Shown here in pieces: positions 15,293 to 28,215 of a stretch of DNA of 64,000 bases; the first letter of the stretch is position 1; each line of letters opens with the position of its first letter. A model generated the notes under the pieces. The model was given only the letters and a program-made list of their open reading frames with translations. It was not told the origin of the DNA and did no database searches. Position numbers and translations under genes: made by a program. Source of the stretch: Escallonia rubra. Its lineage: Eukaryota > Streptophyta > Magnoliopsida > Escalloniales > Escalloniaceae. The stretch is taken from assembly GCA_033065855.1 (NCBI GenBank), contig JAVXUO010002618.1, forward strand, positions 123,063-187,062, in the 5' to 3' direction.

Positions 15293-16856
15293 AAAACAAA
15301 AAAGAGAAAAGAAGTTTAAAAAGTACTTTCTATGATGATATTTTTATGTAGTGCTCAAAGGAAACTAAAAGCTAGTTGGGTACAAAAGGCTAGCATTAGT
15401 TGAATTTGCGCAAGTTTTAGGCTCCTAAATCCAGAACCACATTTTTAATAAGAAATTAACGTCATCTGTGGAGATGAAAGTTTTATGTCACCAGTGGCAA
15501 CTTTCTACTTGGGACTAGAGGAATGTTTATTTCCTATCTGAACATTGTAGTAAGTTTTTTCCTGTCTTACTGTCTACGGGAGACTTATTTTCTGAACTTC
15601 ATTTAATAAAGGGGAAGAAGAGGTCCCTCTTTGAAGCAAGAGTGCTTCATTTTGGCCAAGTATCAGCATCCACATGGATCAGGTGCAGGTGCGACTCAAG
15701 TGCAACTGGTGCGTGTCATAACCTGCATACTCTTTTAGTAAATTTTCAAGATTCAGGTGCGGCTTCAACATGGCTGGGACATGCATCAGGTAATGGAGGG
15801 GCCGAATTATTATCTTAGAAGAGATCCTCTGGGGTCCCAATGTAATTTTAACTTTCTATACTTCTAGTCAACATCAAACGACAAAAGAAATCACAAATGG
15901 CCTAGGGCTGTCTGGAGACACAGAGAGAGGGCCACAGAGAGAGAGAGAGAGAGAGAGAGAGGGGAGAAGATTATGATGATGATGATGATGATGATGAAGC
16001 AGCAGCAGCTACCAGAGGTAGCAGCTGCAAGTGGCGACTGCCAAGAGACAGTAGGCAGCCTAGGGCTTTCAGTTGCTGGATATATCTGTTTATATACTCG
16101 TACGTATGTATATACATTTAAAAGCAAAAATTTCGACTTATCCCAGCCACACCCGTGGTTAACGTCGGTGATGGGGCAGTTAGGCTCATTCATTTTGAGT
16201 TTGTTCCTGGGACTGGAGTGCCATGTTGACTTATTTCCTTATTCGATTCATGACAAGGAGAATTTTAAGAGCTACTATGTCGCAGCTGCAAAATAAACGT
16301 TCCAATCTATAGCTCGGTATTTAATCAGAATACCAGGGCGCCCCACACCTCTGTACTTTACCCAGTTTACTCTTCCACGCATACTTGGGCAACAACAAAA
16401 CAGTTTAAGGTTTACTTTCGGGCTCTAGCTCAGTTTAAAGTTTCCAGCTGTAGACCCAAATGGATTGACTTACTTAAGAAGATGGTCAAGTTGTAAGCCT
16501 TCAGGTCCCAAAAACCTCTCTGCCATTTTCCTTTGGAAAAATAACTTAGGATTCATTATTCAAATTCTGAAGAATGCTGGTACCAAAAGTTCTATTATGA
16601 AAAGAATAGCAAAGAGTAAATTTCCTTCATCCACTGTCTACTATACCAGCTGGTAACCATTCATGATTGAGGGAGGCTGTTTCCAATGCATTAGCCAAAA
16701 GTGATAAGGAGCAAGCATATTCAACTCAATACAAAAGTGCAAGCTTAGTGCCTAGTGACCACTGTACCCAACACAGTCAACAAAAAAGTTGCAATTTCAC
16801 CTACAACTCCTTTGTTTTCAAATCTCAACCCACCGGGTACGAATTGCATATATACT
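15293..16856. other. No gene recognised; (GA)n and (ATG)n microsatellites
   Basis: (GA)n at 15936-15961 is followed closely by (ATG)n at 15974-15997. The open frames across them are poly-Met or Leu-Ser artefacts. Nothing else is supported. Confidence 0.5.
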
Positions 16857-17190
16857 CAAGCACTGATAGCACCGTAACTAGCAAGCACAGGGAGTGTATA
16901 CATGCATTTCTTACTCCACAAATCAATACTCAAGCATTGATAGCGCAGTAACTAGCAAGCACAGGGAGAGTGCATACATGCATTTCTTACTCAAGAAATG
17001 ACAATCAATGATGTCAGAGGAACTAGTATTTACCTATGAGCTACTGTTGTGCGATCCGCGTATCAGGGATTTTAATTTAGCGTTTCACAGATGTTGCAAC
17101 TGTGTCAGAGGAACTAGTATTTGCATATGAGGTACTCTTTTTCAATCCAAGTATCAGGGCTCTAGTTTAGCATTTTTACTATGATGCAAA
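16857..17190. repeat. Two successive short tandem duplications downstream of the INO80D-like gene
   Basis: A unit with CAAGCA(C/T)TGATAGC...GTAACTAGCAAGCACAGGGAG...CATGCATTTCTTACTC occurs at about 16857-16920 and 16930-16995. A second unit beginning GTCAGAGGAACTAGTATTT occurs at 17013 and 17104 (period 91 bp). They lie 350-680 bp past the stop codon of the minus-strand gene and could be 3' UTR or flank. Confidence 0.75.
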
Positions 17191-17533
17191 TCTCTCTTTC
17201 GTTTAACAGTGAAACCACTTCCTTTGTTCAAGCTCTTCAAGGCTTGAAGACACTTTAAGGAATAATTTGGCACATGCTCGTATTGAAAAGATAAACCAAA
17301 ACAGGGCTTGTCAAAATAGCTAAGAACAAGAAACTTGAGAAAAGAGTTGATAACAAAAACAGATCCAGACATCATAGATAAGCAGCATACCACACGACAA
17401 TCAAATTGAAGCAGCAAGAAACTCTTCTGGTACCTTTAAGTATCCCATACTAACTTCAAAGAGAAAGATCCTCCTCCACTCCAACTTCATCTCAGCTTTG
17501 TGGATTAGAAAAGATTTCAAAATGTCTCTTTAA

Positions 17534-17855
17534 TTATTTACTCTTCTCTCTCATATTTTCCAGATCAAGTAAGCCATTATCAGGAGACTCGCAGCTAGCG
17601 TCTCTGTGCTGAAACACAACCTTACTTCTGCTTGTTCCCAATGCAGCCCTTCTTTTGCGTTGGATTTCTCGAACATATTCTGTCACTATGACATGAAATT
17701 TTGGGGCAAGCTTACTTGAGGAGGAGATATTAAGACCTGCCTTTTTCAAGGCCCGCGTGACATGCATCTGAGCCTTCTGAAAGTGGCCATGACAGAGCGA
17801 AGGAACAGTTGCTCGTAGTATTGGCTTCCCGCAGGTTATAGGTCCGGCCTGTGCA
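17534..17855 (-). CDS. INO80D/KANL2-like protein, exon 2 (C-terminal)
   Basis: Exon 2 begins after a TTGTTTTCTAG acceptor. Its first base completes the GG|T glycine codon of exon 1, giving VIK-GAQAGPITCGKP without a frame break. It supplies the second half of the C3H-c3H zinc module: Cys186, Cys199 and His202 pair with Cys172 from exon 1. Next is a basic, probably helical region (HVTRALKKAGLNISSSSKLA, then EYVREIQRKRRAAL) typical of plant proteins annotated as INO80 complex subunit D-like or KAT8 NSL subunit 2-like. The stop TAA is at 17536-17534. In the family these are nuclear subunits of chromatin-remodelling or histone-acetyltransferase complexes; the role here is inferred. Confidence 0.88.
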
Positions 17856-18411
17856 CTAGAAAACAAGCCATAAAATCATGAAAAGTTAATCTCTTTACAA
17901 CTGAAAACACCCAGCATTGGACAAACGCAGAGTCCTGCAAAACCAGTATGATTTGATTGTAACAACTATATTCATGCACTCCATGTCCTAAATTTAAAGC
18001 AGCTAGCTGATATTAGAATCTCTGCACCTATTCAATTTGCAAATTAAGTGTACGTAAAAGTTCTCCTATATGTGGGTGAAAAGAACAAATTAAAGTTTGT
18101 TGAGGAACTGCCTCTAACAGTGTAAGATCCACAAAGAAAAGGAAAAGATCAATACAATATTCACCTCCTGAGAAATATAAAACAAAGAAGTGAAACACAA
18201 CCGTGTAGCACGAGGCCTGCATATAATGATAGACGCGCACATTGGTAGCTGAAAGCAAGCTTCACCGCATCTTTACGTGACATACGAGCCCGTTTCACAA
18301 GGCACATATATCGATTCCATGTCAACAGGGAAAATGAGAAGGTGCATCGACCACTTACCCAGCCATTCTAGAAAAAGTTCTATTAGCAAGACAAAGCAGT
18401 CATATACTACC

Positions 18412-18596
18412 ACTATACACTATACCTCTAGTGCACGAGGCTTCCAAGAATGCAGGGGTCTGGGTAGGTTGATATACACAGCCTTTCCCTCACTTTTGTG
18501 AAGAGGCTCGTTTCCGAGTACCGAACGCGTGGCCTCCAGATCAAAACGAAGCAACCTTACCGTTGCGCGAAGGCTTACCCTCTGATACTATACACT
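18412..18596 (-). mobile_element. Au-like SINE with perfect target duplication
   Basis: Body 18422-18586, read on the minus strand. It has a tRNA-like head with an A-box-like GCGCAACGGTAAGG and a B-box-like GTTCGGTACTC (complement of 18516-18526). After it come GAAACGAGCCTCTTCACAAA, a GGGAAAGGCTGTGTATATCA block, CAGACCCCTGCATTC and a GAAGCCTCGTGCACT end, the order I know from the plant Au SINE family. The 10-bp duplication ACTATACACT flanks it exactly at 18412-18421 and 18587-18596, marking the insertion site inside the intron. Confidence 0.9.
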
Positions 18597-19522
18597 GTGC
18601 ATTCAATTAGAATATAACATGACTCTTTTACAACAGCTAACAATTATCAGAAACGGGGCCAAGGTCTGTCCAATTTTGGCAGGCCAGATTCTTGCAACTT
18701 ATAGTTCTATCATTGATTTACACTCTTATAAAAGAACTATGCCACAACTCGAAACAGAAGCAAGAAAATGAAGCATGAAGCAAGAAGAAACTGGAATGGA
18801 AGCCTTGGTGTTTCTAAAGGACTTACAATGTCTAAAGTATATCATACTTTTTTGATCCCTCTCCATTCTAGGAAACTAACCAGAAAATCAACTAAATCTA
18901 AAGCTATAACACAAGCCCCAATAAAGGCCTGAGCTAGATGGGAAGTGATTCAACAATTTACACACATTATAAGGAAGGCAACCTTCTCAACAACCAGACT
19001 CGGACGTCCTATTTTAGGAAAGAATAGATCAAATTACGCAATCGGCCCTTCTTTACAACTTTAGGGGGTGGGGGGTGAAGGAGAGGTAGGGGGGATATGG
19101 AGCCAGCCACATGAACTCAGCATGAGATTTACACCTGACACGTGGACACTATAACTATGAAAGTGACATCAAAGACATTGAGAAGACGTCAGGCAAAATG
19201 TGTTTTATCGCACGATGAATACCAAATACACAAAAACAGAGCTTAATGCTAAAAATTGAAACAATAAAGATTAATTACAAGTTTCTAACACTGGAAAATA
19301 ATAAGTGCCCAAAAGTAAAAGATGCAAGACACTAACAAATTTGTAAATCGCAAGTATGCAGTTAAATATGCCCGCATAAACATGAGGACTTAATGCTCAT
19401 GTTGCATCCATAACGTTAAAGTTCTTAAGTAGATTTACTCAAAACATATTAATAATGTTCCTTGGAAATTTAATAAGAAGGATGAGAAATTTGACGTTAT
19501 ATTTACTAATAATATAAAGAAA

Positions 19523-20374
19523 GGTTTAATAGCATACAGCCCCCTCGTAGTTTGACCAAGTTGCAAAAAGACACCTCGGGTTACAAAAGCTACAAATGGT
19601 GCCCTGTGGTGCCAATTCTATTGCAACCAATATAAAAATCGTCCAAACTGACGCAACGTGATACTGACGCTCTTGACAATTGCGTCTTGGAAAATTAATA
19701 CATGAAAACAACTACAATACCCTCCGTCTCTTTATCTCTCCCACTCATGTCTCAATCTCTTTTCCACCCCGACCAAACCTGGCCTCAGCCGCCACCCTCA
19801 CTAATCCGGCCGCATCCACCACCACCATCCATGTCTGCCACCACCCCAGACCAGTCTATCGCCTCTACCGGCCCCAGCCGTGTCCGCCACTGTCCCAGCC
19901 GCACCCACATGCGCCGCCGCCGCCGCTAGCCCCAGCCACGTATGCCGCCACAACCAGCCCCAGCCACGTCCACTGCCACCACCAGCCCAAGCCCCAACCC
20001 ACAGCCCAGTCCAACACCTATAGCCCAGCCCCACAAACCCACAGCTGCCATCACCACAACTTGCGTCCACCAACCCAACCCTGTCCACCCACCACGAACC
20101 CAACCCCGTCCAAAACCACCACTTAAACAAAAGCCCTATATCTAATTTTGTCAGACTGAATTACCTGGAATTCAATAGAAACTGAGATGTTTAACCAACA
20201 AAAGTGATCTGTAGGCTATATATGAAAGGATAATTTGGAAAATGTGTTCATCCTGTTACGGAAACACTCGGATGCAACACAATTACAACCTCAGATCACT
20301 TTTTGCAACTTTTGTAACCCGAAGTGTCTTTTTGCAACTCACAAAAACCACGAGGGGGCTGATTCAATTTACCC
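19523..20374. mobile_element. Mutator-like MITE with long inverted termini
   Basis: The left end CAGCCCCCTCGTAGTTTG, then TTGCAAAAAGACACCTCGGG, matches the right end read in reverse: CAGCCCCCTCGTGGTTTTTG, then TTGCAAAAAGACACTTCGGG. The similarity extends outward to GGTTTAAT at 19523 and GGGTAAAT (complement of the end near 20374), about 70-80 bp in all. The interior is a C-rich CCACCACC-type stretch giving proline-rich frames (for example 19680-20126) with no domain. A clear 9-bp target duplication was not seen, so the exact ends are provisional. Confidence 0.75.
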
Positions 20375-22945
20375 AAACAAAATAAAGAGTACAAAAAAAT
20401 AACGAGGTGACATGTTTATTAGCCAGGTTATATACTTTCAAGACAGCTCAGCTAAGCCTCAAAAAATATGCATGTTATTACAGTAGAGACAATTTCATAG
20501 TAGGTTGAACACGTGTCAAGGAGTGCCCCTAAATTTTGGCAACTAACATGGAAATAAGCACAAAAAACACAACAATAGACATAATTAACCTGCGCTTCAT
20601 TTAAATTTAGCTAGCTCAGGCTTAGCCAATGGGCAGACAAAAAGGGTATAGGTTTTAAGCTAAAGGTAAAGCTAAAATTTTGAAAAAACCTTAACTAAGC
20701 TCATATAGCCTAACCTAAAGGTCTATAAGTGTCGCTTTTGTTCAGAATCATGCTTGTACTGAAAAAGAATTCATTAAATATGCCACTATCTTGCGACTCA
20801 AGAGCAAATGGGTTTAGTTCTTGTGATATATAGTAACCACGGGCAAAAGAAGATATGTTAATATAGTTTAAATAAATGCCTCTGCATATCATAACTGGCA
20901 CTAACATCCAGTAGATCTCCAAGTCTATGCACCTTTTAGTACACTCGACATGTACGCACAACAAGAAAATATGGCTCTCAGAGAATCAAACCAAACCAGG
21001 AAAGCAGCGGTATCAGTGCGTTTTCAAGACTCGTCTGACCAAGGTTGTGTCACGTGCATATCAAGAAAAAAATCGTAGTCCTGTACCACTCGCATCCACT
21101 ATGACAAGATCTCACCCACGCTGATATCAAACTCATATGTCCAAGAAAAAAGAGAATGACCCCTTCATTCTAGCACTTACAACTAACTGTTGCTTATCCT
21201 CTCCCTCCCTCAATACGCGCACGCAGGGACACACACATATAGAGACAGACAGAGAAACAGAGGGATGTAGTCTCATTCCTCACTCTCTTTTTATTTAACG
21301 CAAGTTACTAAGACGTGAAAATGAATTCCACAAAATTCAGGTTATCATTCTAATTGGGAAAGAAAAACCTAAACACCTACTTTACAGGTTTCTCTGTCTA
21401 TGAAAAATCGGTACAAAAAAAGGATCACATTCGAGTCCCATCATGTAATATTGTAACAGGGATAAACCGTGTGCAATATTTAGACAAGTCTAATATGGCT
21501 GTTTATATTCTGTTTGTTAATCTAATCAATAGATGATCCCATCATGTAATATTGCACCAGGGGTTTTAAAATTGTGCGCCATAATTTAGACAGTTCTATT
21601 ATTGCTTTGTAATAATTTTTTTGATATAATAACTAGATGCTCTACTTTTACTTCTACTAACAAATCATGAAATATTGTTCGGGCCCCAGTAACAAGCAAA
21701 TAGTTGAGTCCGGTTTAGTACCAATACGGCCAAATCTGCCCCTCGAACCCACAGATGGTTGCTGTTTCTGGGCATTCTTTAATTCATAGTCCAATAGTCT
21801 TGAAAAGAGACTTGAATAGTTCAACTAGGATTGTAGGTGAAATGGAAAATGAGGTCCTTTATTTCAGGTAAGTATAGAAAACTTATTAGAGCAGTACAAA
21901 TAGCAAGTTAAGTCGAATTAATATGGATGGTAGAAGACGACTTCAGTTGAGATTGACGAAAGCTCTCTAACAAATGATTAGCCAAAGTCAAGCTATTGAT
22001 CAGTGGACTTTTAAATCAAATGAATCAATCATAAAGCAGAATTAAAAATAAGACGTTTCCCATGAAACTTATAGAGGCAAAAAATGAGATAATTGGTCAT
22101 TTGTGTCAGGACCTTTTATGAACCTATAAGGAAACACATACACCGCATACTGACCCAGACGAATAAGGACATTAACAATGTAATGAGCAACAGTTGTGAA
22201 TCAGTGCATGGATACATGGGGAAGACTTTTGTGTTGATATGCCATAAAAAGCCTTTCTGTGGCAATCAACTAAAAAGACAGTTTTGCCTTTATTTGAAAC
22301 CCACGTGTGTCAAATCATTAAGTGTAAGAAAGTCATTCCTTCTAAATTCAGAACCTAAGGTAACACTAATTTCTTTCTATTTCTTCCCTAGCCACCACCA
22401 CCATACCCAAGTCGCCGCCACCGTCCCCTTACCGTCACCGCCATTCCCCCAGCCGCCGCCACCATCGTCCCCCCGCTGCCACTACTATCACACCATCACA
22501 ATCCCCACCACCATAGCAGTGAACCACCGGGGGGATCTAACAAACTGTCGGTGGGATTCAACGAAAATAGGGGCAGGGGGGAGTGTGTTCCCAACAATCT
22601 CGCTTCCTCGCCACCGTTGCCGTGCCTTGCGGCTGCTGCTGACTTGGGCTGCGGGTGGTGGTGATGGCTGGGGAAGAAAATGAAAATTTTATGATTATTG
22701 AAATTTAAGTCGGATATTATGTATCGACTATTTACCCCGTAATGACGCAATACTTTTGGGATTGATATAAGGGTATACATGTCTTTTTGCTGTTATGCCA
22801 TAGAAAAGTTTTCTACATCATAGCAAGATAGAAGTTTTTCCCTCGATATATATATATATGCAAACATCAAATATACATATATATGTATTTATGTTTGTGT
22901 GCGAGTGTGGTTTGTGCGCGTGTCGCTATGATCATAGGAAGAAGC

Positions 22946-23550
22946 ATAGTTATTAAAGGCGCAAGCGCACCTAAGGCGCAGGTCCTTGGAGCCTAGGCGC
23001 AGGCGCCTTTTCGAAATGAAGCGCAAAATAAAAATAAATAGAGATTAGTGCATTAAACCAATATAATCACTTAAAAAAATCAAAACATGACAATTAAACA
23101 AATTTTCAACACCAGGAAAAGTTTCAAATCCAATAAGAAGTAGTTAATCCTAAGTGAATATGACAACGTCGTCCTCATTATCAGTGAGGGCTAAGGCAAC
23201 AATGTTTTCCTCAAAAGGAAATTATAGGCTCCCAAGTCTAGTTGAGATTCCTCTTCAATTTCATCTTCTTCATCTACAAGGTGAACCGAAGGAGTATATA
23301 TTTATTTAAAAGAGGGTAACAATTGGGAACGAGACGCTAGCATAATGAATAATAATAAGAGAATTGATTAGGGATTACGGATTTTAGGTATTTTTGTGGT
23401 TTACATATTGATTTATTATGTTATGAAACAAAGAATCAAAAAATAATGAACAGTTGAGATGATGCCACAATGCAAAAATCAAAAAATAAGATTTTTGGGC
23501 TTTTTTTGGCACCTCCACCACCGCCTTGCACCTAGCTGAACAATTGGAGC
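22946..23550. mobile_element. GGCGC-rich transposon end (possible hAT or unclassified MITE)
   Basis: AGTTATTAAAGGCGCAAGCG, then GCGCACCTAAGGCGCAGG and GCCTAGGCGCAGGCGCC, is a self-complementary, CG-rich terminus in otherwise AT-rich DNA. A decayed counterpart (CACCACCGCCTTGCACCTAG) lies near 23516-23536. The right terminus and target duplication are not clear. Confidence 0.4.
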
Positions 23551-24289
23551 AAATACTAAGGAGCTATGTTCTCTAACCTTAGCTCAACAAATTGGAGAAA
23601 AAGTTTAAGGAGCTAAGCCAATACCAAAATAGGATTAAAAGGAAACTGCAAAACAAAAGGGTGATGCTTTTCACATGCAACATGTGGCATCCTATGTTAG
23701 ATGGAGTCTGTACATGTATCACGTTGGTTATTGCATGTCTCTAAGCATCGGATTATTCACTTTTCCATGTTCAAACACAATGGGGACAGAAAAAAATACT
23801 TGCACGACTCTTATCTTCATATTATTAGGGTAAAATGGTGTTTCCACCTAGTAGTTAGTAGAGAACAGCCATCGAACCAGATTTGTCAGGAGACTCAGAA
23901 GTTCTGTAAGCAAGCAATGTATGTTATCTTAATTAGTAATAGGCTAATAGCTCTCATAAAATAGAGCGGCATGGAAAAGGAAAACTATAATATCAAGTGC
24001 TTCACATTAATAATGAGTAAGCAACACGCACATATCCCATATGCTTGTCGAGTTTTCTAGTGCCCCATGTGGATATTTTATGCATTCTGAAAGTCCATGT
24101 TACATGGGCACTGAGAAGGCTATCAGAACCTACCAAACGTAGAGGTGCCATAAAACCTGGCAGTGCTCAGGATGCTTGTAAGTCATTACAGCATATCCCA
24201 AACTGACAGCATGGAGTAGTAACATGATGAAGCAAAAGTTGGTGGTCAACACCTAAACAGCGCGTGCACACGGTTTGTGATAACCACTT

Positions 24290-24735
24290 AACATAGGAGA
24301 CTTCTTGCTTTCCATAATCATCGACATTCAGTAGCCACTAGCCACAGAAGGGCAATGAAAATCTAAAGAACAACAAGGTACTATTTGAAGCGATAAATAC
24401 AGTACTAATTGGAGTAGGGACAATGTCAAAATGGCAGGGCAACCTTCTGTTTTTCAACATTGAAATCTAAATCAAGATATCTTGCCTAACTCGTCACGTG
24501 ATAAAAATGCTTATAGCTAAAGTCTTTACCTTAAATGAGCAAAATACTCATAGGAGACTTCTAGCTTTTCCATGCTCACTGACCTTCAGTAATCATTGAT
24601 AAAGTGATGTTTAAAGCAATCAATCTGATACCAGCAATGTCAATATCAAAAGGGCAAGCTTCACGGAATTTGTAATTTGAGATATCTTGCCGTGCTAGCC
24701 ACATGACCAAAATAACTATAAGTAAAGATGTCACA
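24290..24735. repeat. Diverged tandem duplication, period about 257 bp
   Basis: ATAGGAGACTTCTTGCTTTC...CATTCAGTAGCCA (from about 24293) recurs as ATAGGAGACTTCTAGCTTTT...CTTCAGTAATCA (from about 24550). Both copies continue with AAGATATCTTGCC/GAGATATCTTGCC and an A/C-rich ...ATAAAAATGCTTATAG/ATAACTATAAG segment. No coding content. Confidence 0.7.
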
Positions 24736-25156
24736 CAATTACTTTTAAAATGTCATTGAGAATAATCTCAATAACCAAAGTCTCACTGAACAACTGTTTT
24801 ACAGAATATACTACTGCAATGATTACTTTTTGAATTTCCTTTCTCACAACTTGACCAAGGAAAAAAAATAAACTGTAAACCTCGACTACTTAGAAAATTA
24901 ACTTAGCCAGAAAGTTTTGGAATGTTTATCAACCTTACTGCCTTAAAGGAAAACCCATAGAATCCCTAAAAGCATGTTCTTGATTTAATTTGGCCTCGCA
25001 CAAAATAGAAAAGCTAATTTCCAACCAAAACTTAAAATATGTAGTTATATGATCCAAGAGGATAACCATTGCCTGTTTTTTCTTTTCATTACTTTTAATT
25101 ATAGTCACCTTCCAGAGGATCATACGGATAATCGGTCATAGTAAAGTATATATATA

Positions 25157-26000
25157 GGGAGCTGATCCACAGCAAGCGCTGGCAACTCCCCTAAGTTGCC
25201 AACAGTCCCAACACATCTGAGGCCATTCACTGGAGCAAAGTGGACGACTAAGATCAACCTTTTTTTTCCTTTTAAACATTCCGCTTAATAAACGACCAGA
25301 CAGTCCAATTGTCATTATTGTCCTCACGCAATTCCTCTTACTCCCTCTGTTTGACTCTCCCCTCATTTGTCTGCCGTTAATCTCCTCTCCAGAAGAAACA
25401 ACACCCATAATTTCTGGTCAAATGAACTTTCTGAATGGTCCCCAAGTGTTTCCCTCCCAAAGGATGAGAGGTCGAAGGTAATTTGAGGACCAAAGCTTGA
25501 TAGTTAACTTCATGGGTATACTTTCACGAGGAAATTGGGGCTTTGGAGTTAAAGTGGGAATTGTAAGGATGTAGACACTTCTTACCTATCTTATCGGTAT
25601 ATGAATTTCAAAGTGGAGTATGGAGATTTAAGTTTAAAGTGAAATAGGAAGGAGTAAAGAACCTTAATTTCGAATGGTTTTGTCTAAACCAAAAAAAGAA
25701 AGAAAACTGAGGAGGACATATATTCGATTAACCTGTACTCGCTCTTGTTGTGATCACATAAAATCAGAGGTAGTTCAAAATTTTTGGCCCTGAAGTGGAG
25801 TAGAAATCAAATCTGGAATTGGGTGCCACGAGAGATAAAGGAAAGGTAGAAACAATGTGGGGCACAAATTCAATTCGTTGTCCGCCAATTATTGAGTGGA
25901 TGGGCTCAAAGATGCACAAAAAGAAATTTACTCTGGGCCATCCATGATGCTCAAGTGGACGGATTAGAGATGTTATTAACACTGTTGTGGATCAGCTCCT
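25157..26000. mobile_element. MITE with GGAGCTGATCCACA inverted ends
   Basis: The left end GGAGCTGATCCACAG (from 25158) is matched in reverse by the right end GGAGCTGATCCACAACA (complement of 25983-25999). Similar TATATATA and TATATAAA octamers flank the two ends, consistent with an AT-rich target duplication. Weaker inverted similarity continues inward (GCCATTCACTGGAGC against a CATCCACTCAAT-type segment). No transposase; open frames 25136-25408 and 25892-26125 match nothing. Confidence 0.65.
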
Positions 26001-26519
26001 ATATAAATAGATGCACACACAGACACAATATATCCGTGTACATATACACATATGCACACAGCAAGAGGGGAAGAAGCCTATATGACAAAGCTACGAGTCC
26101 CCAAAAGGTCCCATTCAAGAAATAGAATAGAAGGCCAGAGTTAGCATGAGCTCAGGCAAGAGAGGTCGCTCTCGAGGCTCATAAAAGAGTTCGACTTGCA
26201 TCTGTTATATTTCATGGAACCATTTGATTATGAGGAATATTCACCTAGTTAGCTCTCATAGTATATCAGCTACAAGACAACAAGGTACGTCTTATACCAA
26301 TGGAACTAGCCATCTTGCATTCAACAAAATATTTATCTAATAACTAATTACTGATTTTGGTAAATCTAGAATGACCCGATAAAAGGTACCTTTCAAGGGT
26401 AAAACTGACATTGAGCATAAACTCTGAAGTGCTATATATAATTGGCAATAAAATAACCTACTTAATGCCTGTTTCCATTTATTTCAAAAAAAAAAGCCCT
26501 TAGACCAAATGGTAAAGCC

Positions 26520-27250
26520 TTACTACTTATAGCATACACTTAGCCCAACAATTTGGAACGTGTATCAACCTTACGGCCATTTGAACAACCTAAATGCCCC
26601 GACAGTCTATTTAATATGTACTTTTGGTATAATAGGTAATAGAAAACAAATTGCCAAAACTGATACATCCATTAAGAATAAATCAAACACCATAAAGCCG
26701 TCTGATCTTATAATGACTAATATTACCAACAAAACAATCTGCCTATTTTAATGGGAGTTGTAAAGGTTGTTTTTTTTCTTTTTCTTGCTCAAAAAGCTTA
26801 TCAAGTATGAAAAAAACAAGAAGTGTGGACCCTAACTTTACATTCCCCATCATGTGCCTAACATGCGCCATCCTTATTAACTCGAACGTGTTTATGGTCT
26901 GTACATAATCCAAGAGGTTTACATATGTCCAAGAGGACAATAGGCATTGTTTATTGGTGTCATAGCATACTTTCCTTTATTAGGATTTTATGTATACTAA
27001 GTGCATAATCCAGAAGGTGAATAGGCGTTGCTTGTTTCCTCTTAAAAAGTTTCATGCCGGTCACCTTTCAAACTAAGGTTTACAGGAAAATAGATCTCAA
27101 TTTGGTCCTAATAGTCCAGGCACCATTTTGGCTATAGACAATATTTACCTATAGGTTTGTGTATACTCCAAGAGGACGACAGCCATTGTCTGCTTTTCTC
27201 TTCAATACTATCATAAAAACAGTACTTTAGATGCGAGCCATTATTCACCT
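26520..27250. repeat. Degenerate local repeats of a CCAAGAGGACAA motif
   Basis: ATCCAAGAGGATAACCATTGCCTG (about 25052), GTCCAAGAGGACAATAGGCATTG (about 26927), ATCCAGAAGGTGAATAGGCGTTG (about 27008) and CTCCAAGAGGACGACAGCCATTG (about 27167) are diverged copies of one unit, each followed by a TTTTCTYTT-like stretch. This shows repeated local duplication inside the intron. Confidence 0.6.
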
Positions 27251-27406
27251 ACCAAATTAAGGCTCATTGGAAAATATTGACCTCAATTACATATAATTCA
27301 TGAAACCATATCTTCACGTCGTTAGTTTCCCCAAGAATCAAAATACCATATCAGCAAGGAAGGTGCATATGAGAATACTAGAACCTATACACTTGCTTCT
27401 TTATAG

Positions 27407-28215
27407 CCAATTTGTGGGTTTTTTTTTTTTTTTTTTAAGAAGAGAAAAGAAAGGAAAAGACTCCTTTCCTCCCTTTTCTCTAGATTGTGAGTTTTTTAAG
27501 GAGAGAAAAGAAGAGAATAGCGAGAAAAGTTTGGGCTTCTGTCTCTCTCAATATTTCCTCTCAAAATTAGGAAGAAACGGAGAGAAAGGAAACTGTCACA
27601 GGTAATACGTTCCTAATGGCCATCTAACCCTTGAGTTTATGAAGACTAGATTCCTAATGACTTTTAAGTCATAGGGTTTCTTATAAAAACTTACAGCTTT
27701 ACTAAGTGGTACGAAAGCTTGGATGTTATAGTTAACTCACGTCTAATTGTTTTGCTTTTGGTGTGACATTAATTAGATTTGAATGTGCGAATGTTTGTAG
27801 TCAACTCATGGCTAGTTTGTGTGTTTTCCTATTGTGGCATTAACCGGTGATGTAAAACTTATCACATTAGTACGGTGTGAATTTTCCATGATGTCCTCGA
27901 TGACTAATTTGTTTTCCCGTCAGACTAATGTTCTTTTTAGGATCATACTTTTATAGTCTTAGAAAAAATTGTATAATGTGGTATAGTCTTAGAAAAAATT
28001 GTACAATGTGGTATAAGGTTAGACATGTAATCTGGTGTCTTTTCTTTTCTTTTCTGCAGAACTCACGAACAAGAGAAAGGATTGATGCTCTCTTCTGATT
28101 CTTAAAGCCACAAACAAAAGAAATGAAAACAATCTTCCCTTCTCTTCCTTTCTCCTCTCTTTCCTTAAGTTCCTTTCTTTTCTTTTCTCTCATCTTAAAA
28201 CTCACAAACAGGATA
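27407..28215. mobile_element. Candidate element with purine/pyrimidine-rich inverted ends
   Basis: The left end (CAATTTGTGGGT, T-run, AAGAAGAGAAAAGAAAGGAA) is matched in reverse by the right end (TGTTTGTGAGTTTTAAGA, then GAGAAAAGAAAAGAAAGGAA). The low-complexity GAAAAG content means part of the match could be chance. Two perfect-but-one copies of a 30-bp unit (27952-27981 and 27982-28011, TATAGTCTTAGAAAAAATTG...) lie inside. Confidence 0.4.

Noticed and set aside
19680..20126. 148-codon proline/histidine-rich open frame, with overlapping long frames on both strands
   Set aside because: It lies inside a MITE, comes from CCACC low-complexity sequence, has alternative long frames on both strands, and shows no domain.
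22093..22683. 196-codon open frame in the INO80D-like intron
   Set aside because: The C-terminal half is a His/Pro/Ser run from a C-rich repeat and the N-terminal half matches nothing; the frame lies in an intron.
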